From Siphonodentalium dalli (taxonomy: Eukaryota > Mollusca > Scaphopoda > Gadilida > Siphonodentaliidae), in NCBI GenBank assembly GCA_032622095.1, contig CP136068.1:148871365-148935364 (forward strand): a DNA stretch of 64,000 nucleotides. Reading direction: 5' to 3'. The position numbers and the translations under genes were made by a program. Positions 1 through 12,816 of this stretch are shown one piece after another (position 1 is the stretch's first letter; the number at the start of each line of letters is the position of its first letter). Below the pieces are notes generated by a model, which had not been told where the DNA came from, ran no database searches, and saw nothing but the letters and a program-made list of their open reading frames with translations.

Positions 1-950
1 TTGTATAAACGTCTATAAAACAACTATCATCACCAGTACATGTACAGTATATTGACCTTGTTCTTAATTTCATTATTATTATCTCCAATATTCAGACATG
101 TCGTGTCAAAACAATTGTAAAGTAAACATTAATATTATAGTGGAAATACCGACACACGTCCAATTATTACAATTATATACCGAAATTTAATCCAAAAAAA
201 CGGTAAACGTTGTAAAAGGCAAATCAGTGGACATTATTCTACAAATTATATTCAGACAAAATATATGAACTTACTACATGATTAGCGATGTTTGTTGATA
301 ATTCACTGTAGCCGCTTTATCTAACAATCAATTGTTTCAAAACTCGACATTTTGTTATTCTAGAGCTATCAATAATGGACAAAAACAAAGTTTTTCTTTT
401 GTTCCATGTTTTTCTCAGTGTTGATGTTTCGATAGACTAATATATATATATATATATATATGTTGCATTGCGATTTCAGGAGCAACGTCAAGCATGTAAC
501 AGCAGAGTTAATAGAACACAAACGCTCTCAGTTCGATAACATAAATATCCCTTCCTCCAACTGGGCTATGTTTTAATATAATTACGGTCTCAGTTGTCTT
601 ATGTGTCAACTGATTGTTGAAATTATAAAATCTAAACAGTACTGCAGATCAACATAGATGGAAAAACAGTGCGTGGACAATGCAGATATATGTCTTTTAT
701 GTGACAATGATCTGTGACGAATGCCATTTTCTCAGTCTGTGTACTGAACTAAATGGCCTGCGCGAAAACTATATCCCCATATACTAATTGGAAAATTCGA
801 ACCGAAGTACAATTTACTGCTATCTGTTGAAATGCTCAGTATTTAATTAAAGCTAGCTCTGAAAAAAATGTATTGATATATACGCCTATATTAACGGAGT
901 TACAATTGAGGCAATTATGCAGTTTATATTAACTGAAGTAACTGTATTAT
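1..950. other. No gene seen; AT-rich flank
   Basis: AT-rich sequence without a supportable coding region on either strand. It contains a perfect (TA)n run at about 439-462 and a GTACATGTAC palindrome at 36-45. Nothing else was recognised. Confidence 0.6.
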
Positions 951-3900
951 GTATTATGCAGGTTAGCCCGCCACTGGCGGCAATCGTCAGAAACATGACA
1001 ATTTTCAATTTATTTAATTAATTTTTTTAATTAATTTTTGTAATTTTTTGTAATTATTTGTTTTTTTTTTCAATGAGTTAATTGTGCCTTTTTAATTTAC
1101 TGGCGTTTTTAATTAATTTTTTGAATTAATTTTGTAATTTAATTTTGTGTTTTTCAATGAGTTAATTGTGCCTTTTTAATTTTTTAATTTAATTTTTTGT
1201 TTTTCAATTTGACCCGATTTGACCTTGAATTGATCATTTTAAAGGTCAAGGTCAGGTCGGGGTCACCATTTAACCCTTCCATGACACTTCCCATAGGTAG
1301 CAAGTTTGAGCTCAATCGGTTCGAGTCTATAAAGGACACACACATATATATCATTTGTGGGTACCCGTTTCAAGGTGAAGATCACCTCGGGCGGAAAAAC
1401 TGACCAGATGAAAATCTCCCCCGTTCCTTCCCCCGTTCATATGAAGCCCTAAGTACGTCACACAACACGGTCATGTCTGTATACAGTCTTACACGCACAC
1501 GCTCAGACACAGATGTAAGAATCACATTACACACATATGCTCTTTATCAACGACACTGCGGACACGAACGCTCTTTAACTATCAACGCGATTAACACCGC
1601 AGTGCCGTTTTTGTGACTGAGAGTGGAGAACGGGTGCTCTGAGCTTCTCCAAAACGCCGCGACGACCATTCCTGTATTGTTTTACCCTTAGATGGGAAGT
1701 TTGAGCCCAATCGGTCGAGCCGTTTTCTAGTCTATAAAGGACAAATATATATATACACATATAGGAAAGTCTCAAAAATATATAGCAGACTAGCAGGTTA
1801 GCCCGCCACTGGCGGCATTCGTCTCATGGCTTTGTTTCAGAAACATGACATTTTTTTAATTTAACCAAATTTCAAGTCGATAGCTCCACCCGTTTCCGAG
1901 ATCTGGTCTGCGCATGCGCGAAGCTTGCGTCGCACGGGCTCGGCGACCCGATAAAATTCGTACCCGGGGAAAGATACATTCACATATATATTTATTGATG
2001 TTCGCCAACGTGTGCATAGTGCACGGCCGGTAACGAGTTAACGAAGTTGTCCAGTTTGTTTTGGTCATTCAAACTGGGTCAATACCGCGCCGTCTGAACG
2101 ATGCTCAAGGCAATCGTAACGACGAGCTCGTGTAAGCTTATTCACACGACTGATTTTGCATTGGTTTAACTCGCTTGACACGGTGGTCAAGCTTCATTCT
2201 ACTCTTGAAGTTTTGCGTTGTATCCCCCCCCCCACCCACCACCCCATGATTGGGAGATGCTTGTAACACTATAATATTCACAATTTCATGTCTTATTTGT
2301 TTATGACTGATAGTCTGCGAACGATATTTATCGCTACACTTCACGTTTGTCCATTAAAGTTTACATTTAACATCATGCATTCGTTGTGGTTATTCCATAA
2401 ATACTTTATGTTCGTTCGAGCTGCAAGCGAGTTAGAACATAAACCAAATTTCAAGTCGATAGCTCCACCGGTTTCCGAGATCTCGTCTGCGCATGCGCGA
2501 AGCTGGCGTCGCACGGACTCGGCTACCCGATAAAATTTGTATCCGGGGCAAGATACATTCACATAGCAAATTTCAAGTCGATAGCTCCACCCGTTTGCGA
2601 GATAACGCATTCTTTGTTTTTCAATGAGTTAATTCATGGTACCCGTCCTCCCCGTCCTAAACTTCAGAGCGGACAGTCAATTAATCCCGTCGTAAAATCC
2701 CTCTGCATAAATATTTCGAGCTCTTAGATCAATTCTGCCTTTTTAGTTGCATTTCGTCCGCATCCGTATTTCGGACGCATGGGGTCAGTCGTTTAGCCAC
2801 GTCCATTGGAATCCGCATCGGACGCATGGGGTATCGTTTAGCCACGTCCATTGCAATAAAGAGCGTTGATTGTTAAAACCTCCGTATAAGGTATAGATAA
2901 AGAGCGTTATTGCCTTAACCCCCCCGAAGTGCCTTTGCGGTGATTTGGGTGTGGATAAAGGGTGCTCAGAGCTTCTAGAAAACACGACTACGGCGGTGTC
3001 GGTGGGATTTTACACTTACATACGAAATTTGATCTCAATCTGTACACGCGTTTTGGATTCTATGAAGTACACACACACACACACACACACATATATACGA
3101 AGTCTCAAAATATATAGTATAGACTAGCAGGTTAGCCCGCCACTGGCGGCATTCGTCCCATGGCTTTGTTTCAGAAACATGACATTTTTGTAATTATTTT
3201 GTTTTTATTTGTTTTTTATTTTTGAATATGAATTTAATGTTTTTTAAATTTAATGTATTTTTTTTCTGAATTTTTTTTTTATTGTTAATTTTTTTTTATT
3301 TTAAATTGTTTTAATTAAATTTTAAATTGTTTTAATTAATTTTTTGTTTCTGGCGGAAACATTTACCCGTAGAAATCCCCCCTTCCTAGGAACGACAGAC
3401 AACGCATTCTTTGTTTCGTGAAATCTCTCTACGATAACATTGCATTGAATTTAAAACAAACGCTTCCCGTCGGGAAATCTGTCTGCATAATATTTTGAGT
3501 CTGCCGTACCCGTCGTAATGTCGTGAAATATCTCTGCATAATATATAACATTGCATTGAATCTGTTGTTGGCATTCGGGGCTTCGGGTCGTTGTTGTTGG
3601 CATCACTTCTCCCCGAAAACTCTCACATTGCCGAAAACGTGTATTTAGTAATATCGTTGTTGTTGATATTTACGGCTTGGGGGCTATTTTCTTATTTAGC
3701 AAGTTTGAGCTCAATCGGTTCGAGTCTATAAAGGACACACTCATATATATGACACTTCCCGTAGGTAGCAAGTTTGAGCTCAATCGGCATTCCCTGGAAT
3801 TTCCCGTAAATGAACATACTGAAATAGACAAGCTTTTTCGAATAGTACACATCGCAATCGGATTGCGCACACAGCGTCAATAATATAATGGTTAATTTCA
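951..3900 (-). repeat. Cluster of degenerate repeats, same family as 13.9-15.6 kb array
   Basis: A mosaic of repeat modules. A GC-rich motif starting AGGTTAGCCCGCCACTGG recurs near 960, 1795 and 3130, each time followed by AT-rich sequence. The module with AAATTTCAAGTCGATAGC and GCGCATGCGC recurs at 1861-1990 and 2448-2610, and is the reverse complement of the 122 bp monomer at 13.9-15.6 kb. A third module with AGTTTGAGCTCAATCGG and GAGTCTATAAAGGACAC recurs near 1300, 1690, 3705 and 3770. A (CA)n microsatellite lies at 3069-3091. No coding signal was found; open frames here are by-products of repeats lacking stops. Confidence 0.75.
2770..2868. repeat. Two-copy short tandem repeat
   Basis: Two adjacent copies of about 48 bp, each containing GGACGCATGGGGT followed by CGTTTAGCCACGTCCATTG. 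They lie inside the larger 1-4 kb repeat cluster. Confidence 0.7.
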
Positions 3901-5099
3901 GTAAAATACTCCCCTCTCGACAACAACCAACAGTCTTGACTTTTGAATACTTTCAGTTTGATGTTGGGAGTTTATTTTCTATAATAATTTGTACAAAAGG
4001 AATGGCTTAAAAAACATATTTTTAGATTTTACGTCTGAGGCAGTGAGCTCGTAGTCTGATTGCATTGTGCATCTATGATTTCTCACATGCCCTGATGTAT
4101 GATTGACCTAATTTATACACGAAATTGGTGAAGCTCCCACTCTTTCGTGAACCCTTGTGCATGTATGGAGTGTAATTAATCGTAATCACACCACGATATA
4201 AGGCCTAAGTGAATCTTATTTGATGGGAATACGCTTCTATATATGAAGTTATTTTTATAAGATTAAAAAGGCACATATATATCCTAGGGTATGAGTGTGG
4301 TTCAGCTGTGGTTCGTTAATTTCGCTAGCGTATGATCATATTATTAACGCCCCCGGTGTATACTGTTCTATAAATTTTAGAAATCTGTCGTCCGATTTGG
4401 GATTTTCCGGTTGTGACAATTCGCAGGAGGTCGCTATTTGTAGACTATTTGCGGAGGTCCCCGAATTCGCTTTATTGTTTTAGGATATTATAGGAAGGCT
4501 AATCTGGCCACGTCAAATTGAGCTATAGCGATGAGATTTCTCGCAGGACAACACATTTCGGGTTTGCGTGTTTAGGTATAAACAACGGCTGGGCCATGCA
4601 CTGTTGGCGGGAACACAATGCCTCCGATTTTTTATCAGAATTTAGAAGCTTTCTGGTGTGGTGAATGAGAAACCTGCAGCAATAAGCCGTAGTTGTTTGT
4701 AATAATTTGAAGGATTAGTTGTTTTAACGGAATTCTGAGGCGGTGCATTCATGTAATCAATATATTTTATATTATAATTTATATTTACGGCTAATAATAT
4801 GATCTTGAGGACGTTACCATTTCTGATTATGGTTTATTGTGTTAACTGCTATAGATAAGTGGGTGTATCACCAGGTGACACATCTTACATGGTCAGAGAA
4901 AATAACACATACCCTGCGGATTGACAGTGACACGTCAGAATGGAGGACAGACCGACGGACTGACCGACGGACTATATGGCCCTTCCGTTTGTCAACTTAG
5001 GTATAGTGAAATAATGGCTTACAATCTATCCGTCATATAATGTCATCACACGACGAATGTGGTACATACATGTATGGATGACATGCATGGGAAAGGGGG
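3901..5099. other. No gene seen
   Basis: AT-rich noncoding sequence. The only structure noted is a short run of GACCGACGGACT-type repeats near 4940-4980, which resembles the reverse complement of the GTCCGTCCGTC leaders of the repeats at 22.9 kb. Confidence 0.5.
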
Positions 5100-5107
5100 A
5101 TGTCTGC

Positions 5108-5190
5108 TTTAAAGAAGGCTAATTATAAGAAGGCACATTAAAGAAGGCTAATTATAAGAGGCACATTAAAGAAGGCTAATTATAATAATG
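5108..5190. repeat. 28-29 bp tandem repeat, three copies
   Basis: Three consecutive copies of AAAGAAGGCTAATTATAAG followed by a short GGCACATT spacer. The first copy carries an extra A and the last ends in ATAATAATG instead. Confidence 0.85.
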
Positions 5191-5799
5191 ACCAAGGTCC
5201 CAATTTATCGCAGACAAATTGCTCATGGTTCTCGCGAGATTTTGAAGTGAAAGCTGTATAATGGAGCGGTTTAATGGAATCTTGAAAAAAGTTTTAGGAC
5301 GTACCCCCAACATATCCCATTTTATTATAAAAATGTTTTAGACGTTTTTGGAGATTGACTCCCAATGAGTTGAAAACATGCCAAAAGGCTTCTATAGGAT
5401 CGTCATCAGTTGCAAATTGATGACTCTGTGCCATACTAAGCGTATGTCGCGATACGTTTTTTGTTAAATACGTTAGATTCCATTAGATTTTTCAAGTTAA
5501 TTCAACCTTAAATTGAAGTGCCCGAGACGTCATGGTGTTTGTTAATTTCACTCTAATGTGGGTCTAAACTATCGACCCTCGTTGAGCTCGTTGCCTCGTA
5601 AAGAGTGCATCTTTCCAAATATCTCAGTCAAATACTTATCACCAGATATTATTATGGTACACACTAAATCGAGAGTAGCTAGATTTGGGTAGCTTAAATT
5701 TTAAAGCTACTTTTATAGCTAAATAAGCCATTTAAATATGCTATTTTTGCTATTGGACGAGTAGTTACCCGACGCGGAACGGGGTAGTTAAGCGATGTC

Positions 5800-6110
5800 T
5801 ATTCGTGATTGGTTCTATAACTGCACGTGACAACCTATTCAAATAATGGCGGACTTTCCACGAGTCGAGATGTCATCCAGCTGAAAGTAAAATGTATACA
5901 TTTTGAAATGTTTAATATTATAACTAAATGAATGTGACATATTATTGTCGAGGTACGAACTTATTGTCACGGGTGCGTCATTCCCTTGACTCGTTACAAC
6001 TTTCATCGACCATTAGTTTCCTGCGCGCGTGCAAGCGCCGGTATTTTTGGTTTAATTTAATTTAGATAATTATTATAGGACATCGTGTTCGTAAACCATG
6101 GTAAGTTTGT
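5800..6110 (+). promoter_or_regulatory. Promoter-like stretch ending in ATG + splice donor
   Basis: Relatively GC/CpG-rich for this window. In order it holds an E-box-like CACGTGAC near 5824, AATAATGGCGGAC near 5843 (resembling a YY1 motif), a CpG-rich patch GCGCGCGTGCAAGCGCCGG near 6024, and then ATG at 6098-6100 directly followed by GTAAGT at 6101-6106. A first coding exon of only ATG followed by a donor is common in housekeeping and ribosomal-protein genes. No downstream coding exon could be identified, and a foldback element begins at 6370. The assignment is inference. Confidence 0.25.
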
Positions 6111-6369
6111 TTTTTTAGTATCGTATACACGCATAGGCGTGAACTTTTTATATGAAATATGACATTTCACGTTCAATTAACTTCTGAAGCGATCCAATTT
6201 AAGTCACCTGGTCACAGATGACTGAAAGTGAAAGTGAAACCTCGAAAATTATTTATCTGTATCTCTAGACTACAGTGCAGGAACCAATTATGGTTGTAGA
6301 CGAACTGGTCCTGATGCTACCAGCCTACCATGGCTGAGTAACCTTATAACCCTGTGGTGACCTCAGTCA

Positions 6370-7362
6370 GACAGGTCGGGCACACATCCAAAATGGTCTA
6401 CGTAGCTCGTTTTGTCTACTGTATCCCGATTGAGCTACGATTTTAATGTGATTTACACACCTCCATCGATTATCGTCATACCACGAGAAAAGCGCATTTC
6501 GAATTTTCGTTTATTAGTTGTGTACGACTATTGCGTCTACAAAGAAGCAAAAAACTCAACGACTCACCACGGCTTAGCCTTAGGCGCAATTAACGATGTT
6601 TTAATTAAGACCTGTTAGCGTTTGGTAGTGACTTTCCCGAAAATATCAGATTTTGCCATAAAAAGTAGGGAACAATCCATTTGTTTTTGCAGGATATTTA
6701 TTTTTGAAGGTCAAGAACGTCCGGTTTATGTGGCTTACCTGATTGGATAAAGCGAACAGCTTCACTCGGAGACGACTATTTGTTAAATGTTTGGCGACCG
6801 CCATTCAGAGAAGGCAACTACGGAAACACGATTCACAATTTTTCTTTGAAATTTGGAAGCACCTCGTGTAACATTACAGTTATACAAATATGGTTGTCCA
6901 TTTGTCGTTCCGTACATTCCAACATATAGATGTTACACTGAAATCCCATTAACAACGTACCATTAATCCCCGGCTAAATGCAACCAATCAGATTATCACC
7001 TGCACACGGATATTTGCGAACACAATTGCGACCGGAACTACCTCAGATTTTATGAAGATTTACATTTCGATCAAGAGATTTTGATGATCATTTCTTATTG
7101 TTTTTCATGGTAAATTGACCAAAACAAATTGATTTTGAATCGCTCAAAAGGTATTAAAGCCGTGGTGAGTCGTTGAGTTTTTTTCTTCTTTGTAGACGTG
7201 ATAGTGGTACACAACTAATGAACGAAAATTTGAAATGCGCTTTTTTCGTGGTATGGCGATAATCGCAGGAGGCGTGTAAATCACATTAAAAACGTAACTC
7301 AATCGGGCTACAGTAGACAAAACGAGCTACATAGACCGTTTTGGATGTGTGCCCGACCTGTC
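6370..7362. mobile_element. Foldback DNA element with ~230 bp terminal inverted repeats
   Basis: The sequence from GACAGGTCGGGCACACATCC at 6370 through about 6600 reappears in reverse complement at about 7145-7362, with scattered substitutions and small indels. The arms contain an open frame only because they are GC-balanced; I see no transposase. The middle (6600-7145) is unique. Target-site duplication is unclear: TCAG-like bases flank both ends but overlap the inverted repeat. Likely a non-autonomous foldback element. Confidence 0.75.
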
Positions 7363-7980
7363 AGAATCCAGGTAGCGTTCTTTAACGTGCACACACCGAT
7401 GTGTGTACACGGGTCAGCCACACAATGTGTGCGCCCGATCGGACACTGGTGACAGCATACTGTCTACTGCTGCACCCACGACAAAATACATGGACAAGGG
7501 TTGTTATGGAGGGAAGTCGGCATTTTGCATTCAGATCTTTATTCAATTATCATGGATGAGACTTTTCAGTCTGACAAACTTGGTATCTGACCGAGTTCTG
7601 ATTTTTGTCAGCATACATTAGGACCAGGTTGCGTTCCCCGGTCTGCTAGCATGAGAGGCCAATACGCTACCGACTCCCCCTACATAGATGCACCAAGTGA
7701 ATATTTATTTTTTGTTTTTATTATCTGTTCGTTGTTGATGATGGGGTTTTCAAGTCTTAACTTGTTATACATAGATGCACACAGTGAATATTCATGTCTA
7801 CACATTCTCAAAACATGTGTTCCTCTCAACCGCGTTGGAACTGCCATGAGTATGACACCATGTTGAAAAATTATCAACATGGTTCTAGTGTAAATGCAAC
7901 ACGGTTGTAACATTACTCCAAAGCAGTTGTAATTTTCAACGTGGGCGTGTTAGCCGTCAATGCAATATAACAAGGTCTGT
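7363..7980. other. No gene seen
   Basis: Unique noncoding sequence. Two near copies of ACATAGATGCACMMAGTGAATATT occur near 7682 and 7770, about 90 bp apart. Nothing else was recognised. Confidence 0.5.
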
Positions 7981-7983
7981 GTA

Positions 7984-8125
7984 GGGGAGGCCAAATTCAC
8001 ATTTAATAATAAATTGTGCTTTAGCGCAAATAATTCCGCTTAAGCGCAATCAATTACCACATATTGTGCTTAAGCGCAAAAAGCGTAATTGTGATGTGCT
8101 TTAGCACAAAAAGCGTAATTGTGAC
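7984..8125 (+). repeat. Solo end of the 8679-11241 element family
   Basis: Begins with GGGGAGGCCAAATTCAC preceded by TA, matching the terminus of the element at 8679-11241. It is followed by repeated GCGCTTAAGC and TTTAGCGCAAA palindrome-like blocks. No matching inverted right end was found nearby, so this is a truncated or solo copy. Confidence 0.6.
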
Positions 8126-9094
8126 TACTGTCTAACCTAGCCATAAACTATTTGCATGGCCTAGCAACACAAGAGGAGCATTGGGCTAATTTTAACCTGT
8201 ACTCAACAGTCAACTGTGAGTATGCGTTCAACAATTATAATCCCTAAGGCTAATTAATACATATTATCAGCATCCCTCTATCCAAAGAATTGATGTCTTC
8301 TTCCCGGAACTCTTAGTTGTTTGTATGATGTTTTTTAATGTATTTTTGCACATATTTGGGCCCTTACCATCATACTATGGCCATATCCTATACATGCATA
8401 TGAAGTCACTGCATGCTTACCTCATATGGTTTACTTATTGAGGGGGGGGGGGGGCGGATAGCAGACCGTGTTACATGCCCCTGTGTTTTGGACCCATCAC
8501 GATTTATTTTCTACCCATGACCACATTGAATCCGCAGTTTATTATTTATATTTATATACTTTAAATTCATTATCAACTAGGATTGTCTGTCTTTCCAACT
8601 ATTTATTCAGCGGTATGTAAATGTAGGCATATACCATATATGGCATATATTATCAGTTAATTCAAGTAGTTAACCGTATGGGAGGCCAAATTCACATTTA
8701 TTAATAATTAATTGGGCTTCAGCGCAATTCAATTTGGCTTCAGCGCAATTATTTTCCCAACTAAAACAGAACGTACCGATATTGCGATTTGCCCCAACTA
8801 ATACAGAAGATAATGCTATTGCAAGTCGCCTTGACTGAAGCAAGATAATTATATTGCGAGTCTATCCGACTAAAACAGAAGTCGCGAATCACCCTGAAGT
8901 ATACAGAATATAATGCTATCGCATGTATAATTTTTATTTGAGTGCAGGACAAAATATCAGGTACCAGATGAGTGGTGCCTGATATTTGAAAATTCCTTAA
9001 TCAAGTTAATGGCACCTGACATATTATTTTTCTGTGACTGTATGATTATGCTATTGCCAAAACTTAATATTCTATTTCTATAATCCGATTTACA

Positions 9095-9615
9095 CAGGGG
9101 GCCTTGAGGGGGGGGTGAAAAAAAAAATTTGGCATGTATGCCGCGGTGGGTGGGTGGTCAAAGCCACCAACAAGCAATTTTTTTCCGCAACTAAAAAAAA
9201 ATTTCCTGCTTGTTTTTTTTTTAGAGAAATAATGTAATTCTAACTGGTAAACTGACTGCAGGCAGTTATCGTGTTGTATTTTGTTGCAACTTTTGAAATC
9301 CAAGATGGCCGCTAGTAGCCATGCTTTGTTGGCCGAATGACCTCAAAATTATTCATTCCTATTTACATGTCCATGTTAACATCCATGATAAATAGTATGC
9401 ACAGAAATTCATATACAGCTGTTTACAGTGAATTCCCCCCGCAAATCTCTGTTTTAGTGTTAAAAGGGGGGTGGGTGTCAAAAAATGGTCGGAAAAAACT
9501 GCCAAAAACGAAAAAAAAATTGGCGGTGGGGGTGGGTGGGTACAAAAAATGATCGAAAGGGAAAAAATGGCATACGTGTCTGAAATTTTTTTCCGACCCC
9601 CCCCCCCCCTGATTT
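9095..9615. repeat. G-run / C-run rich patches (possible G-quadruplex)
   Basis: Several G-runs occur at about 9096-9160 and 9460-9545 (GGGTGGGTGGG type), and a run of 13 C at 9597-9609. They lie inside the 2.56 kb element. The pattern could fold as a G-quadruplex but may simply be low-complexity sequence. Confidence 0.45.
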
Positions 9616-10239
9616 ACATGGAAAAAATCTTCTTTGCTGGTACGTCTGTATTATCAGTGCTATCTTCTGTAATTTTGGTGTGAACAGAACTGGAGAAATC
9701 TGTCAATTATTTCGACATGACAACATGCACAATGCTGACAACATTTATTTAATACTGGAATTTCCAAGACTTACACCGTACAACAGAAACCGAAACGAAA
9801 TGCAGAGGTATGACACTGCTTGTTATTAGTCTCACGATCCACTGTGAGGAATGGAGAAATTTACTACACCTACATTGTATGACTGATAAACACAAATTTA
9901 CACAACAAAATCCATTTGATAAGATTTTCAGAAAATGCCACGACATTAACCCCGATCGAAAAATATCTATTACGTTCCACCATATTCCGGTTTTTAAAAC
10001 AACTGTTTTTTCCAGATATTATTTTTATCCCTGGGGAAACCCAGCACCCACACAGAAAAACAAATTTGATTTATAGTGCCGGTATTCTTGCAAAAAGAAG
10101 TCGCTACCAAAACAACCACATATACAAACTATTCAAATATAACAGACAAGCATCACGACCAGCATATTCAGATTTGCATCGGGAAATAATAATGGCAATA
10201 TTAAATATACAGTGTCAGCGCTCAGGTGCTTAATAGGCT

Positions 10240-10850
10240 ATAGCCAATGCAATTTTCGTCCCGGACAAAACAGAAGGATATGAGAAGGTACAGGTATTGC
10301 AAGTCACCTTGACTAATACAAAGGTATCGCCCTCCCGTGAATAGGTATCGCCAGTCACCCCGACTAATACAGAAGGTAATGCTTTCGCGAGGGGCCCTGA
10401 TTGAAACAGAACATAATTGCTATTGTAAGTCGCCATGATTAATCAATCCCATCGAGAGTAGCCCAAACAAATAAAGAAGATAGTCCAAAAGTGAATCACC
10501 CAGATAATACAGAAGATAATGCTATTGCGAGTTGGCCCAACTGAAACAGAAGATAATGCTATTATGAGTAGCCCTGACTAAAACAGAAGCTAATTCTATT
10601 GCGAGTCTTCATGATTAATAGAGAATGTAATGCTATCACCAGTAGCACCGACTAAAATAGAAGGAATATGCTATTGGCAATGGCATCCTGATTTGACCCG
10701 ATTCATACAGATTATAATGCTATCATGAGATGCCCCGACTAAAACAGAAGGTACTGGTTTCGCAAGTTGCCCGACTAATACATAAGTTAATGCTATCGAG
10801 AGTCGCACCGACTAAACCAGAAGGAAATGTTTTGCGAGTCGGCCTGAAGG
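10240..10850 (+). repeat. Degenerate ~46-50 bp tandem array
   Basis: About a dozen diverged units share AATGCTATTGCGAGTCGCC, GACTAAAACAGAAG or GACTAATACAGAAG. The same unit in the same orientation occurs at 8761-8910, on the other side of the element's core. Noncoding. Confidence 0.75.
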
Positions 10851-11270
10851 GAATGCTAGTATTATGTGGTGAATTTGTGATAATGGAATAACCCACCTAT
10901 TCAGGGAGCAAATATTACATTTGAAATTTTGATTAGCATATAACCTCATAATAACATAATTAGATAGCATTGTTCTGAAATCATATAAAATTCATAGCAA
11001 ATTGCATAGCTGAAGCGCAATTGGTGGTTATCCCATATGAATTGATGATATTAAATGGAATAACCTATCTATTCAGGGGTGTAAGCTTGTAAAAGAATTG
11101 CGCTTCATCGCAATTGAATTGCGCTGAAGCGCAATTGATATGAATCAAGCTCGATTGCTCTTCAGCGCAAATGGATTGTGCTTCAGCGCAATTGGATTGT
11201 GCTTCAGCGCAATTATTAATAAATGTGAATTTGGCCTCCCATATAACCGGTCATGAAAATCCTGTACTTA

Positions 11271-11437
11271 CAGAAATGCCCTAATTAATCGACTCCATAA
11301 TCACAGCAGAATTATGGGTAACTTTTAAGGATTTAGTCGGAAATATGGCTTGCCTCCATTCATTGGAAAGCTTTCGCCGAGAGCTTCCCAGTGAATGGCA
11401 ACAAGCCATATTTCCATCTAAATCCTTTGTCAGACTG
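11271..11437. mobile_element. Partial copy of palindromic MITE family
   Basis: The left terminus CAGAAATGCCCTAATTAATC is preceded by TA and followed by the family's internal hairpin (ATATGGCTTGC ... GCAACAAGCCATAT). The right terminus is missing. It matches the full copy at 12817-13007. Confidence 0.7.
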
Positions 11438-12240
11438 CAATAACGGTAAATTCAATCTAGAAATTTTGAAATGCATTTTTGACTGCAATAACGGTAAATT
11501 CAATCTAGAAATTTTGAAACGCATCCACATTTGACCTATGCCATATTCAATCGCAAAGTTTTTAGTTCACAAATACCATATCAGGGTATCTTTATGTTCA
11601 TGTTAACTAAACACATAGTAATTCCGTTAATATTATACATGTACATTGTTGTAGATATGCATATATGTATGAGGTTGGTCACTGCAACATTGCAATTACA
11701 TCAACAGTGCAGGTACATGTACGATTGTCCATGTCTTTGAATATGTCAGTGACATGAAAGAAATCTGACATTCAATTTGGCTGGTGTAGAAAAGTCATAC
11801 CCGCTCGCTTTTTGAAGCCTATTTTTCTGAGTTGTATGCTATTGCTACCTGTATCTGTTGTTAGTAGCATACTATGTGTGGTCAGGCTATACTCACAGTA
11901 TAAAGGGTGCAGAGCCGCTTATATTTCGGCGAGAATCCAATTCTAGATTCTCGTAAATATTCTCGCAAATTACCATGGATTATCATGAAAAAGTATGTAA
12001 GGATTCTCACAAAATCAGATAAATATATGCCCTGGTGTGATTGTGTTAAATTTGACACATATATCAGTACCTGTCCATTCTGTTTTTATTGATTTAAATG
12101 CCTGTAGCCTTATGAAACAAAAAGTTCTGGCCATAGAGGTGGCCTTGTATGCCAGAGATTGGTCTTGTCAGCCAGAGAGGCAGCACATCGAATGGTAGGT
12201 GTGGTTCTACCATGTGGAATAAGCTCAGTTAAATTAACCC
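11438..12240. other. No gene seen
   Basis: Noncoding sequence. A 34 bp segment containing GACTGCAATAACGGTAAATT is repeated once, near 11434 and 11479. Nothing else was recognised. Confidence 0.5.
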
Positions 12241-12244
12241 ATAA

Positions 12245-12490
12245 ATACCGAATGTTGGTTCATCCGTCCATATGTTCGCTTTTGGTTGATAACATTAGAT
12301 AGTCTCAACTGGATTGGGAATGAAATTTGGTATGTGGGTTCTGCCCACAAATTTTAACCGCAAGTATTTCCTTTTTTGTTGGAATTGGCAATAAATTTTC
12401 ATCTCTCTAGCCCAAAAATACAAGTCAAGTTTTAATATTTGGGTTTTGCCCACCAATTTTCACCAGGGATATGCCATTTGTTGGAATTGC
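12245..12490 (+). repeat. Diverged copy of the 22.9-23.9 kb repeat family
   Basis: Keeps the family's order: a CATCCGTCC leader, GATAACATTAGATAG, AATTTGGTATGTGGGTT, then TTTGGGTTTTGCCCACC and ATTTTCACCAGGGATATGCC. It is clearly related to the five-unit array at 22.88-23.89 kb but more decayed. Confidence 0.6.
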
Positions 12491-12816
12491 CACGACCAAG
12501 TCTAAATTGCCTGAGATAACTTGAGCAACACTTTTGAAAAAATGTTCAAGTATCACATAACAGTGAGTTTATGCGGTCAGCCATTCAAAATGTATCCACA
12601 TGGCACATATTACTAATTAGCCCCTTATACCCAAAGCAAAAACTAAGCAAGGGGCACCCAATGGTTGAGTCTGGGATATTTGGCACTTGGTGCATGGCCA
12701 GATGGTTTGGTGGGGAGGGTCGCCATCCTGGTACTTCCAACTGCACCCAACCCCTTGAATGACACAAACAAAGTTTGCATAATTCAATTTCCTAACTTTT
12801 CCATCAGATACTAATA

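Larger units (their letters stand above)
8679..11241. mobile_element. TA-flanked 2.56 kb non-autonomous DNA element with inverted ends and internal tandem repeats
   Basis: The left end TGGGAGGCCAAATTCAC at 8679 is preceded by TA. Its inverted counterpart ends in GTGAATTTGGCCTCCCA at 11241 and is followed by TA, suggesting a TA target-site duplication as in Tc1/mariner-type elements. Both ends lead into blocks of CTTCAGCGCAATT, directed inward. Inside are two arrays of a degenerate ~46-50 bp unit (core TAATGCTATTGCGAGTCGCC then GACTAAAACAGAAG) at 8761-8910 and 10240-10850. The 9060-9660 part is rich in G- and C-runs. No transposase is recognisable. Confidence 0.7.

Noticed and set aside
1300-1345. 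GGTTCGAGTC motif as tRNA or SINE B-box
   Set aside because: No A-box at proper spacing and no cloverleaf. The same motif belongs to the repeat module that recurs at 3.7 kb.
9810-10233. Open frames within the 2.56 kb element as transposase
   Set aside because: No DDE/D, helix-turn-helix or zinc-finger pattern could be recognised, and the start codons are unconvincing.
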